Assembly (NCBI RefSeq): GCF_000745315.1
Contig: NZ_JQNQ01000001.1
Coordinates: 2,108,001 to 2,172,000 of the forward strand
From: Salegentibacter sp. Hel_I_6
GTDB taxonomy: Bacteria; Bacteroidota; Bacteroidia; Flavobacteriales; Flavobacteriaceae
Reading direction: 5' to 3'
Length of the DNA: 64,000 nt
This document shows positions 1 through 6,796 of this stretch, piece by piece (positions within the stretch are counted from its first letter, which is position 1; each line of letters starts with the position of its first letter). The notes beneath the pieces were generated by a model. The model did not search any database. It worked only from the letters and a program-made list of their open reading frames with translations, and was not told the origin of the DNA. The translations under genes and the position numbers were made by a program.

Positions 1-288
1 ATATGCTTTTTTATATTCCTGACTTGTATGAAGAATTGCGAAAATGATCAAAGTGTTCTCTGAAATTTGATAGAAAATAGCATAGGGAAATTTTGTAACG
101 AGAGCTCGCCTTAGATTTTGGTATTGAACTTGGTAATGTTCAGGGAATTTGCGGATATAATCGATTTCAGAATTTATTTCTGCTTTAAAATCTTCTGAAA
201 GTAAAGTTCCTCCTTTTTTTAAGTAGTATTTTTTAGCTTCCGCCAAATCGGTTTTAACTTCAGCTAAGAATTTTACCGAAAAAGCCAT
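1..288 (-). CDS. ParE/RelE-like toxin, cut by the window edge
   Basis: Ninety-six codons are open from the ATG at 288 to the window edge, with no stop reached. The protein begins MAFSVKFLAEVKTDLAEAKK and carries the YYLKKG...F..EI...I..I...P features of the ParE/RelE toxin superfamily (plasmid stabilisation system). Family members are about 95-100 residues, so only the last few residues should be missing. Its ATG overlaps the TAA of the upstream antitoxin by one base (TAATG), indicating translational coupling. Relatives inhibit gyrase (ParE) or cleave mRNA on ribosomes (RelE); the sequence does not decide which. The family call is fairly secure and the target is unknown. Confidence 0.75.
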   Translation of the reverse strand, partial: MAFSVKFLAEVKTDLAEAKKYYLKKGGTLLSEDFKAEINSEIDYIRKFPEHYQVQYQNLRRALVTKFPYAIFYQISENTLIIFAILHTSQEYKKAY

Positions 289-488
289 TACCAGGTTTCT
301 TTAAAACTATCCCAATCTGAAAGATTTTCGGGATTTTTTTCAAAGCTTTTTATTCTATTATCGAGTTCTTCTTTTTGCGAAGTTGTAATATCAGGACATA
401 GAATTTTTTCAATATTTTCTATAACCCGCTCATCTTTAACTTTAGTGAGCTCTTGAATTAAGTTATATTTTCTATTTACAAGATCCAT
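288..488 (-). CDS. Addiction-module antitoxin-like protein
   Basis: This is a 66-residue acidic protein beginning MDLVNRKYNLIQEL. It has the predicted helical N-terminus and the tail pattern NPENLSDWDSFKE seen in small antitoxins of the addiction-module component type that pair with RelE/ParE toxins in Bacteroidota. It lies directly upstream of the toxin gene and its stop overlaps the toxin start. No separate DNA-binding domain is obvious in so short a protein. It probably neutralises the toxin by wrapping it with the C-terminal segment, and may repress its own promoter, as known for the family. The function is inferred from size, context and tail pattern. Confidence 0.65.
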   Translation of the reverse strand: MDLVNRKYNLIQELTKVKDERVIENIEKILCPDITTSQKEELDNRIKSFEKNPENLSDWDSFKETW

Positions 489-505
489 AGTCCTTAATTT
501 TCAAC

Positions 506-533
506 TAAAGATACGAAATTACCTAATAACCAA
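506..533 (-). promoter_or_regulatory. Candidate Bacteroidota promoter of the toxin-antitoxin pair
   Basis: Reading the minus strand, TTG (533-531) is followed after 17 bases by TATCTTTA (513-506). This is close to the Bacteroidota consensus TTG-N17-23-TAnnTTTG, and the antitoxin ATG lies about 18 bases further on. It is a pattern match only, with the last base of the -7 box off consensus. Confidence 0.4.
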
Positions 534-537
534 TTTT

Positions 538-2334
538 CTAATCATTCAGCTTTAATACCGCCATAAATGCTTCCTGTGGGATTTCCACATTTCCTACCTG
601 GCGCATACGTTTTTTACCTTTTTTCTGCTTTTCAAGAAGTTTTCTTTTACGGGAAATATCACCCCCGTAACATTTTGCGGTAACATCTTTTCTAAGTGCT
701 TTTACGGTTTCACGGGCAATTATTTTAGCCCCAATAGCTGCCTGAATTGGAATATCAAATTGTTGCCTTGGAATTAATTCTTTTAGTTTTTCACACATTT
801 TCTTCCCAATATCGTAGGCATTATCTACGTGAAGTAGGGCAGAGAGCGCATCAACTATATTTCCGTTTAGTAAAACATCTACTTTCACCAGTTTTGACTG
901 GCGCATTCCTATTGGCGAATAATCGAAAGAAGCGTAGCCTCGAGAAACAGTTTTTAGCCTATCGTAGAAATCAAAAACAATTTCTGCCAAAGGCATATCA
1001 AAAGAAAGCTCTACACGCTCTGTGGTTAGGTAGGTTTGATTAGTGATTTCTCCTCGTTTTTCAATACAAAGTGACATCACATTCCCTACATAATCAGATT
1101 TGGTGATAATGGTGGCTTTTATATAAGGCTCTTCTACACGATTTAAAGAAGAAGGTTCCGGAAGGTCCGACGGGTTATTAACCAGTATCAGATCATCTGG
1201 ATTTTTATTGGTAAATGCATTATAAGATACGTTAGGCACAGTAGTAATTACCGTCATATCAAATTCTCGCTCCAATCGCTCCTGAATAATCTCAAGGTGA
1301 AGCATTCCTAAAAATCCGCAACGGAAACCAAAGCCTAATGCAGCAGAACTTTCAGGCAAAAATACTAATGAAGCATCGTTTAACTGAAGCTTTTCCATAG
1401 AGCTACGTAGTTCTTCATAATCCTCGGTATCTACGGGGTAAATCCCGGCAAATACCATAGGTTTTACATCTTCAAAACCGGCTACTGCTTCTGTAGTTGG
1501 GTTTTTAGCATCGGTAATAGTATCACCTACTTTTACTTCCCGCGCATCTTTAATTCCAGTGATAAGGTATCCTACATCACCGGTTTTAATTTCCTGCCTT
1601 GGGAATTGCTTTAAACGTAACGTTCCTACCTCGTCTGCAAAATAATTTTTATCTGTAGCAACAAATTTTATGTTCTGCCCTTTTTTAATAGATCCGTTTA
1701 TTACTCTAAAATAAGTTTCTACACCTCGAAATGGGTTGTAAACCGAATCAAAGATCAAAGCTCTTAAAGGGGCGTCTACTTTTCCGCTTGGTGGCGGAAC
1801 TCTTTTAATAATAGCGGCAAGTATTTCTTCAATTCCCAGGCCGGTTTTTGCGCTGGCGGGGATAATATCTGAATGTTCACACCCAAGAAGATCTACGATA
1901 TCGTCACTCACAACTTCTGGATTGGCACTTGGCAAATCTACTTTGTTAAGCACCGGAATAATCTCCAAATCGTTTTCCAGGGCAAGATAAAGGTTAGAAA
2001 TAGTTTGTGCCTGTATACTCTGTGCTGCATCTACAACTAATAAAGCGCCTTCGCAAGCTGCGATAGAACGGGAAACTTCGTAAGAAAAATCTACGTGGCC
2101 CGGAGTATCGATAAGGTTCAAAACATATTTTTCGCCTTCGTATTCATAATCCATCTGTATCGCGTGACTTTTAATAGTAATTCCACGCTCACGTTCAAGG
2201 TCCATACTATCAAGGAGCTGCTCCTGCTTTTCACGATCGGTTACAGAACCGGTGAAATCCAGTAAACGGTCTGCCAGGGTACTTTTTCCGTGGTCAATAT
2301 GGGCGATTATACAGAAGTTTCTTATATGTTTCAT
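538..2334 (-). CDS. lepA: Elongation factor 4 (LepA), ribosome back-translocase GTPase
   Basis: This 598-residue protein has the full length of the family. It opens MKHIRNFCIIAHIDHGKST with the P-loop AHIDHGKS at about residues 11-18, the switch II motif DTPGHVD near 77, NKVD near 131 and SAK near 161. The domain order is that of EF-G without domain IV, followed by the LepA-specific C-terminal domain ending GKKRMRQVGNVEIPQEAF. It acts on 70S ribosomes in the cytoplasm and affects initiation and elongation under stress. It stands alone, convergent with nothing, and is separated from the toxin-antitoxin pair by 49 bases. Nothing is odd about it. Confidence 0.98.
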   Translation of the reverse strand: MKHIRNFCIIAHIDHGKSTLADRLLDFTGSVTDREKQEQLLDSMDLERERGITIKSHAIQMDYEYEGEKYVLNLIDTPGHVDFSYEVSRSIAACEGALLVVDAAQSIQAQTISNLYLALENDLEIIPVLNKVDLPSANPEVVSDDIVDLLGCEHSDIIPASAKTGLGIEEILAAIIKRVPPPSGKVDAPLRALIFDSVYNPFRGVETYFRVINGSIKKGQNIKFVATDKNYFADEVGTLRLKQFPRQEIKTGDVGYLITGIKDAREVKVGDTITDAKNPTTEAVAGFEDVKPMVFAGIYPVDTEDYEELRSSMEKLQLNDASLVFLPESSAALGFGFRCGFLGMLHLEIIQERLEREFDMTVITTVPNVSYNAFTNKNPDDLILVNNPSDLPEPSSLNRVEEPYIKATIITKSDYVGNVMSLCIEKRGEITNQTYLTTERVELSFDMPLAEIVFDFYDRLKTVSRGYASFDYSPIGMRQSKLVKVDVLLNGNIVDALSALLHVDNAYDIGKKMCEKLKELIPRQQFDIPIQAAIGAKIIARETVKALRKDVTAKCYGGDISRKRKLLEKQKKGKKRMRQVGNVEIPQEAFMAVLKLND

Positions 2335-2746
2335 TAGGTAATTTTAATTATTGAATTCCATCAAAAACCTCGGGAGTAAGCCCTAGACATATGAATTGGA
2401 AGTCTCTTTTTCAATTCGAGGCAAGCCTCGGCGTATTTACTCTCGATTATAGAGTAAAAAGTAATCAACAAATTTAAGTTTACAAATATAGTTTATTTCA
2501 TAGTCCTAAAAAGAAAGATGGAATATAAGAATTGTATAAAGCAAAAATTCAAACATTATTTTCTTAAAATCCATTTAAATAAAAAATTGATTAATCTTTT
2601 AGTTAATTATAAAAAAAGTTACTTAAGTGTATAATGGTTATAAAAAAGTTTCTTTTTTTTGTAAGGAACAATTTTGTTAGATTTTTATTAAAAAGGCGTT
2701 AAGTTTAACCTAAATATAATGCTAACAAATATTAAGATATTCACTT
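2335..2746. promoter_or_regulatory. 412-base divergent intergenic region between lepA and the NagP-like permease
   Basis: No gene is supported here. It holds a short dispersed repeat (2416-2460) with two inverted repeats, then about 240 bases of very AT-rich DNA. A 17-base stretch at 2591-2607 (TTAATCTTTTAGTTAAT) resembles one upstream of the first susC at 6582-6598. It must contain the lepA and permease promoters, but I could not place a convincing TAnnTTTG box for either. Confidence 0.5.
2416..2460 (+). repeat. Short dispersed repeat, copy 1 (second copy at 52822-52867, inverted)
   Basis: The unit starts TCGAGGCAAGCCT, which contains the palindrome GAGGCAAGCCTC, then has a spacer with ATTTA, then an imperfect palindrome around CTCGATTATAGAG and a run of A. 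The reverse complement of 52822-52867 has the same order of blocks (TCGAGGCAAGCCT, spacer with ATTTA, CTCGATTATCGAG, A run). The element is intergenic and non-coding at both places. Confidence 0.65.
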
Positions 2747-4012
2747 ATGGCTGCTGAAACCGCAACTAACAAGAACAACACCAGTAGATCTATCGTTATA
2801 ATTGGTGTACTTTTTTTCATCTTTGGATTTGTAACCTGGTTAAATTCTGTTCTCATTCCTTTTCTAAAAACTGCCAGTCAATTAAATAATTTTGAATCCT
2901 ATCTTGTTGCCTTTGCTTCATATATTTCCTATTTCGTGATGGCAATACCTTCTGCATGGGTACTGAAAAAAACAGGTTTTAAAAATGGAATGTCTCTTGG
3001 TCTTGTAGTTATGGCGATTGGAGCTTTAATTTTTATTCCCGCCGCGATATCCAGAACCTACGCGATGTTCCTATTCGGTTTATTTGTCCAGGGAACCGGT
3101 TTGGCTTTACTCCAATCTGCGGCAAATCCATATATCACTATTCTAGGTCCTATTGAAAGTGCGGCTAAACGAATTAGTATCATGGGTATTTGTAATAAGG
3201 TAGCCGGTGCTTTAGCTCCAATTATTTTTGGTGCGATTTTATTGAAAAATATGGATGCTGTAGAAGCCAGGCTTGAAGGAATGGGCGCAGTAGCAAAAGC
3301 AGCAGAATTAGATAAACTCGCTTCTCTTGTAATTACACCTTATGTTATAATGGCAGTGATATTAGTAGGTCTTTCTGTGCTTATTTACTATTCTGCACTT
3401 CCTGAAATTGAAACCGATGGAGAAGATGATACGCTCGCTGCTGCTAATAAAAGTAAAACCAGTGTGCTTCAGTTTCCAAATTTGTTATTTGGTACTCTGG
3501 CCATGTTCCTTTATGTAGGGGTGGAAGTTATTGCGGGAGATACCGTAATTAGCTACGCACGTGATGCGCACAATATTTCTACAGATGTCGCCAAATACTT
3601 TACCACTTACACTTTAATTGCAATGATTATTGGTTACTTAATTGGTACGGTAGCCATTCCAAAATATATTAGTCAGCAAAAAGCATTGCAAATTTCAGGA
3701 ATTCTAGGAATCATCCTCGGACTTTGTGCAATTTTTACCGATGGGTATATTTCAGTGCTTTGTATTTCACTTTTAGGTTTAGCAAATGCTCTGGTATTTC
3801 CCGCAATTTGGCCACTGGCACTTCATGGATTAGGTAGATTTGCAAAAATGGGCTCTTCGTTCTTAATTATGGCTCTTGCCGGGGGAGCTATTTTACCGCT
3901 TATTTACGGCTACCTGGCAGATACTTTTGATCCGCAGTCTGCTTACTGGATTGTAATCCCAAGTTATCTGTACATCTGGTATTTCGCTGCAAAAGGACAT
4001 AAGGTAAAGTAA
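2747..4012 (+). CDS. nagP: NagP-like MFS sugar permease (FucP family)
   Basis: A 421-residue inner-membrane protein with about 12 hydrophobic segments. It belongs to the FucP/GluP branch of the major facilitator superfamily, with markers such as FFIFGFVTWLN near residue 22 and the NPYITILG motif near 127 that is typical of sugar/H+ symporters of this branch. Family members carry L-fucose, glucose/galactose or N-acetylglucosamine (NagP). Here it is followed by GH20 hexosaminidase and MurQ, so GlcNAc or a related amino sugar is the likely substrate, by context. The start at 2747 (MAAETATNKNNT) gives a normal cytoplasmic N-terminus. The family is certain; the substrate is inferred. Confidence 0.85.
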   Translation: MAAETATNKNNTSRSIVIIGVLFFIFGFVTWLNSVLIPFLKTASQLNNFESYLVAFASYISYFVMAIPSAWVLKKTGFKNGMSLGLVVMAIGALIFIPAAISRTYAMFLFGLFVQGTGLALLQSAANPYITILGPIESAAKRISIMGICNKVAGALAPIIFGAILLKNMDAVEARLEGMGAVAKAAELDKLASLVITPYVIMAVILVGLSVLIYYSALPEIETDGEDDTLAAANKSKTSVLQFPNLLFGTLAMFLYVGVEVIAGDTVISYARDAHNISTDVAKYFTTYTLIAMIIGYLIGTVAIPKYISQQKALQISGILGIILGLCAIFTDGYISVLCISLLGLANALVFPAIWPLALHGLGRFAKMGSSFLIMALAGGAILPLIYGYLADTFDPQSAYWIVIPSYLYIWYFAAKGHKVK

Positions 4013-4111
4013 CACTGGCAAAAGCTCAAAAGCTTTTTTAGTTAACTAAATTTTAATTTGTGGCTAAGATTAAAAGTATTTAAATCTCAATTATTCGATA
4101 AAATATTTAAT

Positions 4112-5680
4112 ATGAAAAGCTTAAAATTTGGTATTAGTTTTCTCTTTTTAGTGTTTTTTCAGCTGGGTTCTTCCGCACAAGAACCCGAAGCTGAAAAACC
4201 GGCAATCATCCCGCAGCCGGCAGAAATTGAGTGGAAAGAAGGTTTCTTTACACTTCAGGAAAGAACAGTGGTTTGTTTTAGTTCCGGTGCAGAAGCATCG
4301 GCTGCCTGGCTGCATAGATTGCTGCAAAATACGTCTGCGCAAAGCTCTACTATGCAAGGAGAAGATTGTAACGGTTTTAGCCTTAAAATTGATCCAAACC
4401 TGGAAGAAAATTTAGGGATAGAAGGTTATCAATTAGATATTTCTTCAAGTGTAGTGAGTTTAAAAGCAGCTTCAGAAGCAGGATTATTTTATGGGATTCA
4501 AACCATACGCCAAATGTTTCCTTCGGAAATTGAAAATGAAAAGATTTCCGAAGAAATTAAACTTCCGCAGGTATCAATTACCGATCGTCCAAAATACGAG
4601 TGGCGCGGTTCTATGCTGGATATCGCCCGTAGTTTTTTTGGTCCAGATTATATCAAAATGCATATTGATAGAATGGCTTTTTACAAATTAAATAGGCTTC
4701 ATATACATTTAACCGATGACCAGGGCTGGCGTATAGAAATTAAGGAAAAACCGAAACTTACTGAACTTGGAAGTAAAGGCGCTGTAAAAGGTGGCCGGTC
4801 TGGATATTTAACCCAGGAAGAATATAAGGAAATTCAGGAATATGCCGAAGCAAGAAATATTGTAATAGTCCCTGAAATTGATATGCCTGGCCATATTTAT
4901 TCTGCTTTAATGGCCTATCCTGAATTAAATTGTGAGGAATTTTCCAACATTGAACCCAGAATGGCAACTCCGCCAGAGTTATTCCATGAATATAAAGTGG
5001 GCTGGAGCAAGCTTTGTCTCGAAAAACCGGAAATCTATGATTTTGTTGCTACAGTTTTAGGAGAAATGGCAGAGATAACAACAGGCGATTATTTGCATAT
5101 TGGCGGCGATGAAATTAAAGATGAACGCTATAAGGAATTCGTGGTGAAAGCAGATTCTATAGTTCGAGGTTTAGGAAAAACAAGTATTGGTTGGGAAGAA
5201 GTGACGCAAGCTCAAGTTGATCCCACCTTGATAAGTCAGCGTTGGAATGGCAAAACTGAAAGTGTGGTTAATACCCCGGTAGTAGAATCTATTTGTTCGA
5301 GTTTTTATTTTGATCACGCCAATATTCCGGGACAGGAATTTACCAATAATTGGTGCCAGGAAAGAGGGGTTTCTTTAAGAGACGCATACACGTTTAAATC
5401 TAATAACCCCAATACGATAGGAGTAGAAGCGCCGGTTTGGACAGAAAAAGTGCTTTCTAATGAAGCAGCCGATGATAGGTTTTGGCCACGAACAATAGCA
5501 ATGGCTGAAGTTGGCTGGAGTGAAGATAAAAATAAGAATTACAATAATTTTTTAGAACGGCTTGGGAAACATGGTTTACGCCTGGATTATATGAACGTGA
5601 ATTATTTTAAAAGTCCTGAAGTAAATTGGAATAGCGAACGTAAAAAGGGCGTTTTTTCAGGTTTTATGCCGAAGGAATAG
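4112..5680 (+). CDS. GH20 beta-N-acetylhexosaminidase, exported
   Basis: I take the ATG at 4112, which gives a signal peptide (MKSLKFGISFLFLVFFQLG...SAQ) and 522 residues; the frame is open further upstream but without an ATG that suits a secreted protein. Domains in order are signal peptide, GH20b N-terminal alpha/beta domain (about 30-150) and the GH20 TIM barrel. The substrate-assisted Asp-Glu pair is visible in YLHIGGDEIK, and TDDQGWRIEIK is also typical. The enzyme removes terminal beta-GlcNAc or GalNAc from glycans in the periplasm or at the surface. It sits 99 bases after the permease and 25 bases before murQ. It could act on chitobiose or on GlcNAc-MurNAc products. Confidence 0.93.
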   Translation: MKSLKFGISFLFLVFFQLGSSAQEPEAEKPAIIPQPAEIEWKEGFFTLQERTVVCFSSGAEASAAWLHRLLQNTSAQSSTMQGEDCNGFSLKIDPNLEENLGIEGYQLDISSSVVSLKAASEAGLFYGIQTIRQMFPSEIENEKISEEIKLPQVSITDRPKYEWRGSMLDIARSFFGPDYIKMHIDRMAFYKLNRLHIHLTDDQGWRIEIKEKPKLTELGSKGAVKGGRSGYLTQEEYKEIQEYAEARNIVIVPEIDMPGHIYSALMAYPELNCEEFSNIEPRMATPPELFHEYKVGWSKLCLEKPEIYDFVATVLGEMAEITTGDYLHIGGDEIKDERYKEFVVKADSIVRGLGKTSIGWEEVTQAQVDPTLISQRWNGKTESVVNTPVVESICSSFYFDHANIPGQEFTNNWCQERGVSLRDAYTFKSNNPNTIGVEAPVWTEKVLSNEAADDRFWPRTIAMAEVGWSEDKNKNYNNFLERLGKHGLRLDYMNVNYFKSPEVNWNSERKKGVFSGFMPKE

Positions 5681-5705
5681 TGATCAATTATAAGCTAAAT
5701 TAACT

Positions 5706-6524
5706 ATGGAAAATAGAAATCCAGATACAGAAAAGACTTCAAATTATAATGATTTGGAGAAAATGAGTACTTCAAACTTATTAAGCAATATTAATAAAGA
5801 GGACAAAACGGTTCCTGATAGTGTAGAGAAGCAAATTCCGGCTATTGAAAAACTGGTAGATGAAATCGTTTCCAAAATGGAAACAGGAGGAAGGTTATTT
5901 TATATTGGCGCAGGAACAAGCGGTAGGCTGGGGGTTTTAGACGCATCAGAATGTCCGCCAACTTTTGGAGTTTCAGATCAAATGGTAATTGGTTTAATTG
6001 CCGGCGGAGATACGGCACTTAGAAATGCTGTAGAGAATGCTGAAGATGATACAGAACAAGCCTGGAGCGATCTCGAGCCATATAAAATTTCTGAAAAAGA
6101 TGTTTTGGTTGGAATTGCAGCCTCTGGTACCACGCCTTACATTATTGGCGGAATTCAGAAGGCCAGAGAAAATGGAATAGCAACAGGTTGCGTTACCTGT
6201 AGTTCAGGTAGTCCTTTAGCGCAAGCCAGTGAATTTCCCATCGAAGTAATAACCGGACCCGAGTTCGTTACCGGTAGTACAAGAATGAAGGCCGGCACTG
6301 CTCAAAAACTGGTTTTAAATATGATTTCTACTTCTGTAATGATAAAATTAGGGCGGGTTAAAGGCAATAAAATGGTAGATATGCAACTTTCTAATAAAAA
6401 ATTAGTAGGCCGCGGCACGAGAATGATCATGGAAGAATTGAATGTTGAAGAAGACCAGGCAGCTCGTTTACTTCAGGAATACGGGAGTGTTCGGGCAGCG
6501 ATTAAAAATTGTTATAAGAAATAG
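5706..6524 (+). CDS. murQ: N-acetylmuramic acid 6-phosphate etherase
   Basis: A 272-residue cytoplasmic SIS-domain protein. It has the MurQ signature GAGTSGRLGVLDASECPPTFG around residue 65, the catalytic-loop glutamate region NAVENAEDD near 102, and the conserved GPEFVTGSTRMKAGTAQK near 188. It cleaves the lactyl ether of MurNAc-6-phosphate, yielding GlcNAc-6-phosphate and D-lactate, and so commits cell-wall sugar to catabolism. It is somewhat shorter than the roughly 300-residue E. coli enzyme, as is usual in Bacteroidota. Its place between hexosaminidase and susC is the strongest single indicator that this locus handles peptidoglycan. The kinase that would make its substrate is not in the window. 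Confidence 0.96.
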   Translation: MENRNPDTEKTSNYNDLEKMSTSNLLSNINKEDKTVPDSVEKQIPAIEKLVDEIVSKMETGGRLFYIGAGTSGRLGVLDASECPPTFGVSDQMVIGLIAGGDTALRNAVENAEDDTEQAWSDLEPYKISEKDVLVGIAASGTTPYIIGGIQKARENGIATGCVTCSSGSPLAQASEFPIEVITGPEFVTGSTRMKAGTAQKLVLNMISTSVMIKLGRVKGNKMVDMQLSNKKLVGRGTRMIMEELNVEEDQAARLLQEYGSVRAAIKNCYKK

Positions 6525-6581
6525 ACTTTATCAATTTTTTTATTTAAGTTTAACTGTTGATAAAAAAAATTAACGAATATT

Positions 6582-6610
6582 TTATTCTTTTAATTAATAT
6601 TATATCTTTA
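6582..6610 (+). promoter_or_regulatory. Candidate promoter/operator of the first susC
   Basis: TATCTTTA at 6603-6610 approximates the TAnnTTTG -7 box. Directly upstream, TTATTCTTTTAATTAAT (6582-6598) matches 15 of 17 bases of 2591-2607 in front of the permease. Together they might be a shared regulatory site, but the whole region is very AT-rich, so chance similarity is a real possibility. Confidence 0.3.
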
Positions 6611-6691
6611 AGGCATAGATTAATAACTATTTTTTAACACTTGATGAACTAATTTACACTTTCACACTGCTAACAGCTTAAATATTTTATT

Positions 6692-6793
6692 ATGGAAAAA
6701 CGATTTCGTAAACCAATTTTAATTTTGCTCTGCTTGTTTTCAATACAGGTATGGGCACAGGAAAGAGAAGTTAACATAAATAGAAAATTTTAA
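6692..6793 (+). CDS. Possible 33-residue exported mini-protein or leader peptide
   Basis: A short ATG-to-TAA frame encodes a charged start (MEKRFRKP), a hydrophobic core (ILILLCLFSIQVW) and AQ followed by EREVNINRKF. That is a textbook signal peptide with only about 10 residues of mature sequence. The stop lies 3 bases before the susC ATG at 6797, so translation could be coupled. It may be a leader peptide, a tiny secreted peptide, or the orphaned 5' end of an older gene. I recognise no family. Its coding potential rests only on the clear signal-peptide pattern and its position. Confidence 0.4.
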   Translation: MEKRFRKPILILLCLFSIQVWAQEREVNINRKF

Positions 6794-6796
6794 ACT

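Noticed and set aside
747..1043. Open frame on the plus strand inside lepA
   Set aside because: It is antisense to a fully conserved GTPase gene and has no recognisable protein features.
4013..4057. Terminator after the NagP-like gene
   Set aside because: AAAAGCT/AGCTTTT near 4023-4040 gives only a weak 7-base A/T-rich stem, and the gene order suggests read-through to the hexosaminidase.
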